DNA of 64,000 nucleotides from Limnephilus marmoratus (GCA_917880885.1 OU862920.1:36987019-37051018); one strand, 5' to 3'. Positions 46,230 to 57,199 are shown, numbered from the stretch's first letter. Program-made: numbers and translations. Notes: a model not told the origin generated them from the sequence alone.

Positions 46230-46680
46230 TTGGACTTTTTTTACATAAGCTGAGGAAAATAATTTCCCTTAGAGCCTGTGTCATCTTAGGGGATGCTGTG
46301 TGGAGGATATTTTTAAGGAAGGGGTGGATAGAAAGTTCTGAGACGGAAGGTATGGGGGTGGGTAGGAAGGTATGAGGGGTGGGTAGGAATCTGATGGTCA
46401 GTGCGTCCAGGAGTGACGGACGTATGAATCCTTCCCTCCAACTGCGGTGCAAGGCGATGGGTCATGGGTCGAGAGAGTCCGGCTCAAATGGTCTCCCTCA
46501 ACCATCCGACCCGCCACGCAGCAGGTGAGCAGACGCAACCTCCGCCAAGACACGGACAAACCTCACTCCATGAACCCGGGTACCATTGCTAAGTCACCAA
46601 ACGTAGCAAACCACTTGGGGTGACTATGGCAGAGGTGTTGGTTATCCAATAAACGGTTCTCGGTGCGGCGGGACCCGTGC
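46230..46680 (-). mobile_element. P-family interspersed repeat, most complete copy
   Basis: Inverted relative to the others: the plus strand ends gcagaggtgttggttatcca (46631-46650) and begins with the complement of the 3' tail (gaggaaaataatttccct). It contains gagtgacggacgtatgaatc and acggacaaacctcactcca. A short C/G-rich duplication (ggtatgggggtgggtaggaa / ggtatgaggggtgggtagga) is seen at 46345-46390. Confidence 0.75.
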
Positions 46681-47215
46681 CCGCCTTCCTAATTGAAGAC
46701 TGGTGGATATTATGGGGACAATTGTTGTATTTCAGATATTTTGCTGCATTTTACTAAATATTATTTTTTTAATAGTAATAGCTATGTATCCATATTTGGA
46801 AGGATTTTTTGTGATTCTTAAAGGTTAAAAGCTTCTACCAATCAGATGTCAAATGACAATGGTGACGGGTCATGTTTCTGTTATACTTGCCAGTTTACTG
46901 CTAAATTGACAAAGCACTTATCCACTTTATTTCACGGCGATTTATCATGCCCATCACTATTCAGTAGGTCACCAAACGTTGCACCACCACAGCTGTTCTA
47001 ATAGATAAATATGTTAAGTATATTATTACGAGTATAAGCATAATGCAAGATGCTTTTTACTTGATACGAAGTTTAATTGTGATCTTAACATGAAGAGCTT
47101 TTGGTTGAAATACTTGATTCAGCTACATTTTTTTTTTAAATCTTCTTAACCAAAGGACCAACGTATCATGCCTAATGTATCTACACAAGTTGCTGTACGC
47201 GTGGACGCTTTCATC

Positions 47216-47345
47216 CTTAGGGAACGTACCCATACTACATGATCTGTTCAGGGGGGGGGGGGGTCATCAAAATACCACGCTTGGTCACAACGGGGGGGGG
47301 GGGAGGGGCTTAGGTTTTTATCACGTAGTCACTATAGAAATCTCG
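47216..47345 (+). mobile_element. G-run MITE, copy 1 (right end lost)
   Basis: Starts ttagggaacgtacccatact, then two long G runs (13 and 12) around tcatcaaaataccacgcttg, and ends within atcacgtagtcac. The same layout as 47968-48106. Confidence 0.6.
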
Positions 47346-47967
47346 CTTTTTTTTCGAGCTACGAGGGGAGGTTTTTAAGTTCGCGGAATGGGAAGGTAAG
47401 TGATTAATGGGGGTACCGCTGAATTAGGTACTAATTGAACAAACTCATTTTTAGGATAAACACTGGGTTTTATCCTAATTAGGTCATTAGTCTTTGAGCT
47501 ATCGTCGACCAAACACTTCAATCGGGAAGAAATTGTGAAATGTGGAGAAAATTGAGTTCCGCGCTGTTATAAAGTTCCTTTAAGTTAATTTAAAGATCGG
47601 AAAAATGTATTAGGGTAGTAGGTGAATATGTTGAAAAGGAAAAATAATTATGGTTTTTATTTTCACTCCTTACCCAATCTGCAAACTTCAAAACCCACCC
47701 TCGTACATTCAAATAAGTGAAAAAGTTCAGGAAGGTGTTTGTTGAAGATGATTGAGATGAAAAATGTTTATAAAAATAACAAGACTTTCGTTTCCATAAA
47801 TTACGTTCCGGTTTCAATATATTTTGACATAAGTTTTATCTTGATAATATTTTTCCACTTGTAATGCATGCACTCTTGCTGTCACGCAGCAAGCGCCGTA
47901 TTAATAAAGACAAATATATGCCAAATAATGCATTTTTTTATATTTTGTTAGCAAAAAATGATTCGAA

Positions 47968-48106
47968 TCCATATTTATGAAATACTACGTGAAAACTGTA
48001 GGGGGGGTCTTGGAATATACTACACGTGGTCACCGGGGGGGGAGGGGGTAAAGGTAAAAATTGCAAAAAGTGTGTCACGTAGTATAGGTACGTTCCCTTA
48101 AGAAAG
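47968..48106 (+). mobile_element. G-run MITE, copy 2 (left end lost)
   Basis: Contains atactacgtgaaaactgtag, G runs around tcttggaatatactacacgt, and a right end gtataggtacgttcccttaa, the inverse of the left end of copy 1. Together the two copies define inverted ends TTAGGGAACGTACCYATACT. Confidence 0.6.
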
Positions 48107-48149
48107 ATACAGCTTGATCGCATGGCAAAAGAAAGAAAACTGAAAGCAA

Positions 48150-48345
48150 AAAGAAAATTGAAACTCGATGAAAGGACAAATGTCGATACTCAAAAGAGAT
48201 AAATACAAACCTAAATCTATAGGATTTAGTCTGCGGGAGATTAATAGTATAATCGGTCTCCGCTTTGTGCGGTGCATAATGCCTTCCCACTCTTGTCTAC
48301 TGCCACGGTTACACTTCTACCGCATGAGAATTGCACACTCTGATT
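48150..48345 (-). mobile_element. R-family repeat
   Basis: Inverted copy: ttgaaactcgatgaaaggac, ggatttagtctgcgggagat, ggtctccgctttgtgcggtg, cttctaccgcatgagaattg, then cacactctgatttt. Confidence 0.85.
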
Positions 48346-48934
48346 TTATTTTATTTCGTGTGTGTATTTTTTAACTATTGTAATTTTTATTATTTCCTTA
48401 TGATGTTCAAAATTATTTCTAGTGTTAAAATTATGCTACCTGCATTTATGTAAACCTGGGAAAAAATAAAATACATAAATTATTAGGCATTTATCAAAAT
48501 TGATCTAGCAAAGTATTGATTGGGAGTTTACAGTGCCGCGATTAAAGTAACAACAAATATATTTGGAAATAAATAAATAATCGGTAGGACATAGTTCTAC
48601 CTCCAAAAAAAAAAGAAACGGAAGGAAATGTTTAAACAATCTCAAAATAGGGAACATATATTTATTTGCCCTTACAATATGCCTTCCAATATTTTTAAGT
48701 GCAAAAAAAGCAGGACAAAGCAGATTTGAAAATCGTTTCTTCGTTCGTCCTTTCGTTTTCGATTAATTCATTTATAATAAATCCTACACTAAATCTCATT
48801 TCTACAGCAACATCTTTTTGCTTCTTTCCGCTGACGGTCTCGTTAGTTCATCTCGAAATTCAATTTAATCTTTAAAAAGAATTACATAAATGTTACTCAA
48901 CGTAAGCATAAAAATAAACTAAAAGAGACATTAA

Positions 48935-49490
48935 CGTTTCAAAGTGAAATCATCTTTAGCACCGTTGTGATTTGAAACTTGATGAAACGAAACGTCTGTA
49001 TGATTTGGCCTGCGAGAGAATGACATAGAATAATCGGTCTCCTCTTTGTGTGGTGCTTCGTATCCTCCCCACTTTTGTCTACCTTAGTTTTCTAAAGATT
49101 TCACTTCTACCGGGTCTGAACTGCACACATGTTAATGATTTGAAATTCGGATGAAACGGAAATGATTAGTCACAAATTTATTATTTAAAATTCGCGCTTG
49201 ACGCGCAGGCTTCCGATAGCGCAGTGGGAAAGGCGTCTGACAAGTCTCAGCGGCCAGAGAGACAGACATCTAGCGAACGGAGGTTCTAATCCTACGAAAT
49301 CCATAAAAAAACATATTGAAATCAATATCCAGCGTCCTTGAGGTGATTTTTCACGAAAACGGCGCTATATAAATTAGAAAATTATTATTATCCAATCTTC
49401 AAACCACTTTAAAATAAACAGGAATATTAGAAGAAAGCGACTGTCTAGTTTCACTTCTATCGCGTGTGAATTGCACATTCTGATTTTTTT
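48935..49490 (-). mobile_element. Two adjacent R-family copies, the second containing a tRNA-derived SINE head
   Basis: 48935-49130 is a standard inverted R copy. 49130-49490 has the same outer sequences. Its centre holds a tRNA-like segment with an A-box-like tagcgcagtggg (49217-49228) and a B box ggttctaatcc (49282-49292), then cctacgaaatcc and gaaatcaatatcca. The same core is at 11115-11425. This is good evidence that a Pol III-type promoter is part of the composite family. Confidence 0.75.
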
Positions 49491-49739
49491 TAAATTATAA
49501 AACAAAAACCAGCTAGCCATTAACGTGTTTCATTTGTTAACAATTTTCTATTTGTCAATTATTGTTCAATGTTCCTAACGATAGCCGTAGGTCACAAAAT
49601 ATGTCCTCCATAAATTATAAAAAACATCACACCCTCAACACAATTAACACCGCTAGTGATGATCGCATTTTTGCAATGAGGTGAATTTATATCATGAATA
49701 AATTCACTTTTTAATCTCTCCACTTTTTAATCATACAAA

Positions 49740-49870
49740 CAATTTTAGTTATGGTGAGTGGGGAAGGGAAGGATGTGGAAAGAGGAAGGTTGGAAGTATA
49801 TAGTTAGTAAAGATCTAGTCATTAAACACGGATAAATCTATTTCAAACAACTTTGAGATTCTGAATGTTT
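49740..49870 (+). mobile_element. SINE-like 3' body fragment
   Basis: gagtggggaagggaaggatg, gaaagaggaaggttggaag and caaacaactttgagattctg line up in order with 42170-42305 and 22990-23110. Confidence 0.4.
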
Positions 49871-49879
49871 TTTTATGTT

Positions 49880-50300
49880 TTCTTAATTTTAAAATGGGTA
49901 TTCCAGCGATTATGTTGATCTACAATACTATTTTGAATGATATGAATATACTCAAATTGTCAGACAGGAGAACTTTCACTGACTTGGTATTTCTGTATAA
50001 AATTCTAAATGATTTATTTGACAGTCCGGTATTGCTCGAATTGATAAGCTTCCGGATTAGAAGTCAGGATTTATTTCAGTGCAGTAATTCTGGAACTAAC
50101 TACCATATATATTCCTCTTTGCCCAGAATACTAATGGAGGGAAACAATTTTACCAAGTCAGTGGAGATCTTCAATTTACCGTTAAACAAAAATATAAAAT
50201 ATTGTTACTAAGGCAGTTCAGTTATGTAAAATAAATACTGTGTATTTCTTACTATTCATATGTAAAAGCCCCGAAAAAGGGCGTTAATAAATAAATAACT
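49880..50300 (+). pseudogene. Non-LTR retrotransposon 3' end (jockey-like)
   Basis: The frame from about 49897 reads MLIYNTILNDMNILKLSDRR, TFTDLVFLYKILNDLFDSPV, LLELISFRIRSQDLFQCSNS, ending NLPLNKNIKYCY at a TAA. The R-R-x-x-x-D-x-x-F-L-Y-K-(I/L)-x-(N)-x-x-(I/F)-(D/N)-(C/S)-P motif is typical of the extreme C-terminus of jockey-type reverse transcriptases. The 3' untranslated region gtaaaagccccgaaaaaggg ends in (TAAA)n at 50287-50300. Confidence 0.82.
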
Positions 50301-50514
50301 TACATTCGTTTACCTACTTTTATATTAATCGTTAAAAATGTTTTACACCACTGCAATACCGGTATGCTTCGAGTATATTTGGAATCACATTTTGTGTGAT
50401 ACTGTGACAATAATTATTGAATATAATGTAACATGAGCCCAAATACGAATCCGCTGGTTGAACTCCTTTGTAAACAATTACTCGAATATTGATACCTACT
50501 TATGTTAAGCCTAC

Positions 50515-50645
50515 TTATATCTTTCTAGCTCTGTTTATCATTTTATGTACTATATACTTATGATACCGCATACTTGTTATAATGCTCCTGTACAATTTAT
50601 TTTATATGTAAAAGCCATCAAGGCGTAAACAAACAAATAAATAAA
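50515..50645 (+). mobile_element. Non-LTR retrotransposon 3' tail
   Basis: atgtaaaagccatcaaggcg followed by (TAAA/CAAA)n parallels the 3' ends at 50262-50300 and 61103-61145. Only untranslated tail sequence is present. Confidence 0.6.
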
Positions 50646-51953
50646 TTCGTACTTTCATAAAATACAGGTTGCAACACAGAAAATGTATCCAATTTAACTA
50701 AACTAAAGAAGTTGCTGATAATGTTTATAAAAAATAATTGGTGTCGCGAAACTGCGACTCCCCTGTTAATTGGCGGTAAATGCTACAGAGCATAGCCCAC
50801 GCAGCCCTCGAAGGACCAGTCCCGAAACTACGTGAAATCGCTAAGTTATATGGGACGATTAAATAGCATACACTCGCAAAACCTGATGGATAGTCAGTCG
50901 ATAGTTCAGATCTGTGCTTTTGGAAAATTAGATAAGCACAGATCGAAATAAGGAAAATAGGACTCACCGTTGCAGATGGGGCCTCACTGATCTCCAGTTT
51001 TGGTGTACACTTTTCACTGTTTAAAATTCGCAATATTCTTATAGTAAGAGGTTACGATACATGCGCCCTGTCTGAGATGTAATTTTGTTCTGAGCAGGAG
51101 AGCACACTGTCACCTCTCCAAAGTTGAGTATTTCTTGCAACAATTTTTATGGTGACATTTGGGAAGGAAAGATTAGGTAGGTGGGATAAATTCAGGATTT
51201 TGACATATCTACCCACCAAGTCTGCGAATGCAATACCCAATCAATCCCATATAAAGATGCGCAAGCAATAATACCTACTCGTCTTGAGAAAGTTAACACA
51301 CTGATGGTAACATTTTTATTGTCGTAGTGAACACGTATTCACGCTCACTAAGTCTAATATTCTATTCCTTTTCCTGGTATGACAGGCTGTTCTACAGAAA
51401 GGGTATTGCCTACGAAATAACATTAAGGACCATTCGCAGAAATTCAAATGCAACATTTTCATCAAATGGCCATTCTCAAAGGTCTCTGTTAAATGACGAT
51501 GCTAGGCGCCTTTCAGCTTTCTATCACATTGTAATAAGCTGACAAGCTTAACATCATGATGGTTGTCCTCTTTTGTTAATCCCAATTTGTTTAAAAGTTG
51601 AGAAGGACTAAGAATAGGCATTTAACAGGAACATTTTAACTGTCAAATGTACAAAATGGCGCTGAATCTCCATTTGATGGCTTTGTCACACGTGAATTTC
51701 TGCGAAACAACTGGGCCTAATTATTCTGTCATTCTTGATTTATTCATGTATTATTTTATGTATTCATATTCATTTATTCGTATTTGTGATGAAAATGTTA
51801 ACAATTTATAAACAACCGTGAAATCTTACTATTAGAAACATAAAACAGAAACTACATAAAATGGTTCATAGAAAGTTGTGCACATTATTTATCCAGCCAA
51901 AGGAGTTGTTTATCAGTTGTATGAACTTGAAATGTATAATCGAATTTCGGAAT
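50646..51953. other. No recognised genes; pre-insertion flank of the LTR element
   Basis: Mixed composition with short open frames on both strands (50725-51033 minus, 51327-51542 plus), none with a recognisable motif or splice structure. Confidence 0.45.
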
Positions 51954-51958
51954 ATTTC

Positions 51959-52223
51959 TGTGATATATGTGATTATCCATGTAGTGGGTAATTCGGAAAT
52001 GTTCGGGTCCGCCGAACTTTGACGAACGTCTCACGACTCGGACAGCAGTCTCGTCCATAGGAGCTCGTTAGAACCATTCTAGCTACCTGAGTAATCACTC
52101 GCTACCGAGACAATAATACAGTACTTATCAATCCATTGTAATATCACAATAAAAGACGAAAAGAACTTACGTTGTACATCTCATTATTTGTGGGCTAGTA
52201 AGACCACATTAAAGAACATTACA
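51959..52223 (+). repeat. 5' LTR
   Basis: Begins TGTGATATATGTG and ends CATTACA. The first two and last two bases are the canonical TG..CA. An AATAAA-type signal (acaataaaag) lies at about 52146. It differs from the 3' LTR at two sites (cacaat/cataat; agaccac/aggccac). Confidence 0.97.
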
Positions 52224-52225
52224 AT

Positions 52226-52236
52226 TGGCGCAGCCG
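52226..52236 (+). promoter_or_regulatory. tRNA primer-binding site
   Basis: TGGCGCAGCCG begins three bases after the 5' LTR. TGG is the complement of the CCA tRNA 3' end. TGGCGCAGTCG-type sites are used by several Ty3/gypsy elements, by memory with tRNA-Ser; the exact tRNA is not certain. Confidence 0.75.
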
Positions 52237-52759
52237 TATAAACGTACAATATTGGATGGATTACCAAAATTGGATTACCAAAAAAAAAAATTTACCAATT
52301 TAAAGCGGGGAGAGCTAAGTCACCCCGTGAAAGTTTTCAAGGCTACCTACAGCCGAGGTGGAACATTGGAGGATCTTTTGGGGTTTGTCTGACCGAGATA
52401 AAGGACCGGCAGAACAAACCGAGGATATCTCTGGCTATTCCTGGAGCCACAGTCAGAGTTCTGGAGTACCATTCCAAGGGTACTCAGAAGCAAGAGGCAG
52501 TGGTCGATTTTGGGGCTCAACAGAGCCTTTCCACGAAAGTGAAGTTCCAAGGGAGTGCCGAAGGAAGAAGGAAGGCATTCAGACAAGGACAAACTGAGGA
52601 AGAAAAACAACCTGGAGACGTTGCAACCGCAATTTCTAAGTTAGGTTTTTTATTTCTTTCTTGTGGAGGATTTGTCGGGGTTTTTTGTAAATTTTTTTTG
52701 TGGGGTAGTATTGTTGTCGTGTGTAGCTTCGCGTGATATTTTTTTTCCCTTTCGCGAAG

Positions 52760-53332
52760 ATGGAACCGGCGAGAATTCCACCGTTCTCTCACATAAACGG
52801 AGATTGGGATGTGTTTCAACTCAAATTAGAGCAGTTCCTTGTGTTGCATGATGACATTACCGAGATTAAGAAAAAGGCTTATCTGATAAACTCGCTTGAA
52901 ACGGAGACCTTGACTCTTCTGTCTAACTTATGTTTCCCGATTAAAATCACAGATGTTAGGTTTGAGAAATTAATTGAGTTGCTAAAAAAATATTGTGGTA
53001 AATGTAGATCACTTTTTCAAGAGCGGGAATTATTTTTCCAAGCTAAACAGAATCATAACGAATCGATTAGGGATTTTGCCGCCAGACTCCGAGGTCTCAG
53101 CACATATTGTCAGTTCGGAACCAGGCTGGAGGATAATCTTGTAGACGTGTTTGCAATCGGTCTACTTCCGGGTCCAGTACGGGTAAAATTGTTTGTTGAA
53201 GGGCCTAAACAAAACTTTAATCAACTAGTTGAACTTGCAGTGACCGCGAAAGGTCCTGAAGTCGATTCAGTCAAGATGAAGTTAGAAGTAAATTCGGTAA
53301 AGAGATTTGGAAAATCGGCTTCTCTGGCGTGA
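52760..53332 (+). pseudogene. gag: capsid region, ended by an in-frame TGA
   Basis: The frame from the ATG at 52760 begins MEPARIPPFSHINGDWDVFQ. It includes FFQAKQNHNESIRDFAARLR, a typical retrotransposon capsid helix motif, and runs for 190 codons to TGA (53330-53332). The same frame continues without interruption into the zinc knuckles and protease, so the stop separates capsid from nucleocapsid. It may be a point mutation or a readthrough stop; the former is simpler. An upstream leader of about 520 bp contains small frames of no clear meaning. Confidence 0.85.
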
Positions 53333-53974
53333 AAACATAATTATCGGTCTAATAGTACCGATTCATGTAGGTCGGATAAACAGGTTAAAACCGGTTCATC
53401 CCTAAAGAAGTGTAATATTTGTGGGAAATCAAATCATGACACTCATAGCTGTAAATTTAAGCAAGCTAAATGTTATTCTTGCGGTAGATTGGGTCATTTA
53501 CAAAGATTTTGTAAAAACGGGTCTGTAAAATCAGTTATGAATTGTAATAATGAGAATATTGAGAATGTAGCTTTTGTTAAGGCAATCAAGGCACAATTGA
53601 AATTAAATGGGAAATTCTTCGAAGCGATGATTGACTCAGGTTCATCGGTTTGCGTTATTCCGGAGACATTATTTTGTAAACATTTCAGTAATATAGAGTT
53701 GTCACCCGAAACACGAAAAATTTCAGGTTACGACGGGAATATGTTGAATGTTGTGGGTTATGCAAATTTCAAGGTCGAATTTAATAATCTAGTTAGGTTA
53801 ATAACCTTTATCGTTGTAACAAGCGGATCGGAAATGATTGTGGGGAGGGATTTCATGGAAACCTTTAACCTCAACATTATTTCAAAACAAAATTCTATCA
53901 ATTCAGTTTCATCGAAAAAAAGAAAATTGATAAAATTAAAAATAAATTTCCAGAAGTTTTCGACAGGAAACTAG
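53333..53974 (+). pseudogene. Nucleocapsid zinc knuckles and aspartic protease
   Basis: In the gag frame, two CCHC knuckles are visible, CNICGKSNHDTHSC (about 53413-53454) and CYSCGRLGHLQRFC (about 53470-53511). They bind the element's RNA. Then comes the retropepsin signature MIDSGSSVCVIPETLF (about 53628-53675) with the catalytic D-S-G, and GSEMIVGRDF near its end. A frame change within the A-run at 53915-53921 moves the rest of pol to another frame, and this frame stops at 53974. Confidence 0.88.
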
Positions 53975-53989
53975 GACGATTTAATAAAT

Positions 53990-54852
53990 TCAATGTGAAT
54001 TTTAAAGTAAAGAAAGATGCGGATCCTTTTTTCTGTAATGCTAGACCGGTACCTTTCGCTATTAGAGATAAGATCGAATGTGAACTTAAATCAATGGTGA
54101 GGGATGGTATTATTTCGCCAGTGAAAAGCAGTGAGTATGCATCTCCTATCGTTCCGGTAGTAAAGAAAAACGGCGAGATTCGTATTTGTGTAGATTATAA
54201 ACGAAGTTTAAATCTTATTACAGAGTTAGAGAAATACCCGCTACCTAGGATCGAAGAGGTTATCCACAAGGTTAGTTCGGGAAAAATTTTTGCTAAACTG
54301 GATTTAAAACAAGCTTATTCACAGTTAGGATAGCTGTAAGAAATTTACAACGATTAATACACATTTAGGATTGTTTGTTTACAATAGACTAGTGTTTGGG
54401 TTTAAATCTGCTCCGGCAATTTTTGCTAGAACAATTGCGAGTTGTTTGCAAGGGTTAAAAGGCGTGGCATTTTACTTAGATGATATTATTATCTCAGGGA
54501 TCAACGAAAAGGATCTAATGGATAATATCATGGCAGTTTGTAAACGATTACAAGATTGCGGATTATGTGTCAATACGGAAAAATGTCAATTTTTTGTAAA
54601 AGAGTTAGAGTTTTTGGGGTACATCATTTCCGAAAGGGAATCCAACCTCAAACGGATAAATTAGAAGCCATTAAGAATGCACCTTATCCGACGGACGTTC
54701 ATCAACTTAAAAGTTTACTAGGATTTTTCAGTTTTTACCGGAATTTTATACCTAATATGTCATCAATTCTAGAGCCACTTCATAATCTTTTAAAGAAAGA
54801 TGTCAAATGGGTTTTTTCTAGAGAATGCGCTAACGCAGTAGAACAATAAAGA
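53990..54852 (+). pseudogene. Reverse transcriptase, three frame breaks
   Basis: Fingers and palm motifs are in order: YASPIVPVVKKNGEIRICVD, IFAKLDLKQAYSQL, NRLVFGFKSAPAIFARTIAS, and the catalytic FYLDDIIISG (about 54471-54500). The connection follows with LKSLLGFFSFYRNFIPNMSS. Breaks occur at about 54325-54335 (a few bases lost, creating stops), at about 54638 in a G-run, and at about 54846 in an A-run. Each side of every break is recognisable, so the gene was intact not long ago. No activity is expected from this copy. Confidence 0.9.
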
Positions 54853-54854
54853 AT

Positions 54855-55391
54855 TTGATGAGTAAAAATACGATTTTGACGAATTACATTCCGCACCTTC
54901 CGGTTAAACTTTTTACGGACGCTAGTACTTCCGGTCTAGGGGCGTGTCTAGTTCACTCATTCGCTAACGGTACGTTGCGACCTATAGCATTTGCATCTAG
55001 AAGTTTAAATAGCGCGGAAAAGAAATATAGCATCTTAGATTTAGAGGCTTTAGCTATAGTGTTCGGTCTGAATAAATTTTTTCAATACTTATATGGCAGA
55101 GAATTCACGCTGTGTGTTGATAATCTGCCTCTGATGAGAATTCTCGGTGAACATAAGAATATTCCAGTACTAGCCGCAAACAGATTGCAAAGGTATGGAA
55201 TAATTCTAGGAGGTTTTTCTTATAAAACGGAATTCGTAAGATCTTGCAAAAATCAAGCGGATTTCCTATCTCGACTACCTTTAGAATCGTCAGTTGAGGA
55301 ATTCAGAGAAGATTACGGGTCTGATTTCGTAAGTTTTGTAGCAATTGTGAACATCTTGACGTTAATTCGATTATGGAAGCCACTAAAGTAG
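54855..55391 (+). pseudogene. RNase H domain
   Basis: LFTDASTSGLGACLVHSFAN holds the first catalytic Asp and continues PIAFASRSLNSAEKKYSILD with the catalytic Glu region (D-L-E-A-L-A-I-V). TLCVDNLPLMRI and CKNQADFLSRLP follow with the later acidic residues. This is the standard Ty3/gypsy tether/RNase H block. It overlaps the integrase frame at 55373-55391, with the true frame change somewhere in 55330-55370. Confidence 0.9.
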
Positions 55392-56737
55392 ACACTGTCA
55401 TTCAAAGCGTAATGACTTGTTTAAGGCAAGGGTGGCCCAAACGTGTTAAACGCGAGGAAGAATTATGGAAATTCTGGATAAAAAGGAACGAACTTTCGAT
55501 TGTTCAGGATTATTTATTTGGGCAACATAGAATTATTGTTCCAAGTTCATTGCATAAAAAAGTGTTAGAGCTCGTGCACCGTTCACACTTAGGTATTGTA
55601 AAGATGAAAGGGTTAGCAAAAGGTTATTTTTGGTGGACGTCGCTGAGCAAAGACTTAGAGAAAATTGTTCAGGAATGTCCAGAATGCGCGTCGACGAAAC
55701 AATCTTCGCCAAAGAGTCAATTATCGGTATGGCCTAATTCTGGGAAGGTCTGGAGTAGGTTACACCTGGATTACAGTGGGCCGATGGCAGGGAAAATGTT
55801 TCTGGTCGTCTGCGACTCATTCACTAAATGGGTCGACTGTATTGAAGTTCAAAGGGCAGATTCAGCTAATACTATATTTGAATTGAGGAAATTATTTTCA
55901 AATTTTGGCTACCCTGAATTCATAGTGTCAGATAACGGAACTTCTTTTACGAGTGAGATTTTCCAACAATTCCTTCGGGAAAACAATATCAAATTCATGT
56001 CATCTCCAGTTATGCACCCAAAAAGCAATGGTGTCGCTGAAAACTCAGTGAAAACTACTAAGAGTTTTCTTAAAAAGCTTATGGTAGGAAATAAATTTCA
56101 GGTTGATTACAAGGATAAATTGTTACATTTTTTGTCCGATTATAGAAATACTCCACATTGTACGACGGGAGTCGAGCCAGCAGTTTTACTGTTTGGTAGG
56201 AAACATAGATCTACTTTTGACAGTCTCATTCCGAAAGAGAATGAACGGGTTGTGTCAAAACAACATGATTTGGCGAATAAAAATATTGAGTCCAATCAAT
56301 GTAAACAGACTAAGTATTATGGTGGTGTAAAAACAAGAAATTTTATTGTGGGACAAAAATGTTTAGTTAAGGATTTCAGGAAGAATAATAAATTTACATG
56401 GGTAAGGGGAATTGTTACAGATAAAATTGGGAAAAAAATATATTTGGTAAAAACTTGTGATTCTCAATTAATTTGGAAACGTCATGTGGACCAGATGAGA
56501 AACTTGTCAGTGTGTTGGAGTGATGTTGCGTCAGATTTGCCAGATTCCGCGTCTGATGACATGAGGACTGAGCACTCTGAGAAAGATTTGTCCAATCTGT
56601 GGAGTGAGTTAACGGTGTTTTCTCCTGATTTCAGATTTGCGGAGGGAGAAGAGAGGTCACCGGAGGTCGCAGACACGGCAATCGCTGGTCCAAGTCAAAA
56701 TTCAAATCCCTGGTCGGGGAGACTCCGCCCAAGATAG
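55373..56737 (+). CDS. Integrase region, longest intact frame of the element
   Basis: 454 codons. An HHCC zinc-binding domain (VHRSHLGIVKMKG ... CPECAST) is followed by a DDE core: LHLDYSGP, IVSDNGTSF and GVAENSVK hold the three acidic residues. The C-terminal region has a GPY/F-like VRGIVTDKIGKKIYLVKT segment and an acidic Ser/Glu-rich tail ending GRLRPR. Known role: inserts the reverse-transcribed DNA. The frame is open throughout, but the upstream breaks prevent normal expression. No envelope frame lies between its stop and the 3' LTR. Confidence 0.93.
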   Translation: MEATKVDTVIQSVMTCLRQGWPKRVKREEELWKFWIKRNELSIVQDYLFGQHRIIVPSSLHKKVLELVHRSHLGIVKMKGLAKGYFWWTSLSKDLEKIVQECPECASTKQSSPKSQLSVWPNSGKVWSRLHLDYSGPMAGKMFLVVCDSFTKWVDCIEVQRADSANTIFELRKLFSNFGYPEFIVSDNGTSFTSEIFQQFLRENNIKFMSSPVMHPKSNGVAENSVKTTKSFLKKLMVGNKFQVDYKDKLLHFLSDYRNTPHCTTGVEPAVLLFGRKHRSTFDSLIPKENERVVSKQHDLANKNIESNQCKQTKYYGGVKTRNFIVGQKCLVKDFRKNNKFTWVRGIVTDKIGKKIYLVKTCDSQLIWKRHVDQMRNLSVCWSDVASDLPDSASDDMRTEHSEKDLSNLWSELTVFSPDFRFAEGEERSPEVADTAIAGPSQNSNPWSGRLRPR

Positions 56738-56923
56738 TCCCCACAAGGAAGGAACGGAAAGCCTTCTGATTTAATATTATTTTGTGTATAAAATATTTAT
56801 AATTATGTGTTATGATAAGGACTTGAGTGAATTGTGAATATAATATTTACAGTGTATTTGCATTATATAGAGTCCTGAAATACTTAAAATATTTGAAATA
56901 CGTAGACTGTAGCGACTGATTAT

Positions 56924-56934
56924 AGGGGGAAGGG
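56924..56934 (+). promoter_or_regulatory. Polypurine tract
   Basis: AGGGGGAAGGG lies directly before the 3' LTR; it primes plus-strand synthesis in this element class. Confidence 0.85.
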
Positions 56935-57199
56935 TGTGATATATGTGATTATCCATGTAGTGGGTAATTCGGAAATGTTCGGGTCCGCCGAACTTTGACG
57001 AACGTCTCACGACTCGGACAGCAGTCTCGTCCATAGGAGCTCGTTAGAACCATTCTAGCTACCTGAGTAATCACTCGCTACCGAGACAATAATACAGTAC
57101 TTATCAATCCATTGTAATATCATAATAAAAGACGAAAAGAACTTACGTTGTACATCTCATTATTTGTGGGCTAGTAAGGCCACATTAAAGAACATTACA
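56935..57199 (+). repeat. 3' LTR
   Basis: 265 bp, the same length as the 5' LTR, with two substitutions (about 99% identity). Followed by the ATTTC target duplication. Confidence 0.97.

Larger units (their letters stand above)
51959..57199 (+). mobile_element. Ty3/gypsy LTR retrotransposon, complete in structure, coding region broken
   Basis: 5241 bp with 265-bp LTRs, a 5-bp target duplication ATTTC (51954-51958 and 57200-57204), a primer-binding site, a polypurine tract and the domain order capsid, zinc knuckles, protease, reverse transcriptase, RNase H, integrase, with no envelope gene. The domain order and pol sequence place it in Ty3/gypsy, most like the Mag group (two zinc knuckles, short leader). 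LTRs differ at two positions only, so insertion was recent, yet gag-pol carries one in-frame stop and several frameshifts. Confidence 0.96.

Noticed and set aside
49205..49300. tRNA gene
   Set aside because: A and B boxes are present, but the spacing is too long for a tRNA and the segment recurs in a repeat family.
56738..56934. Envelope gene of the LTR element
   Set aside because: The 197 bp between the integrase stop and the 3' LTR contain no frame of useful length; an errantivirus-like element is not supported.
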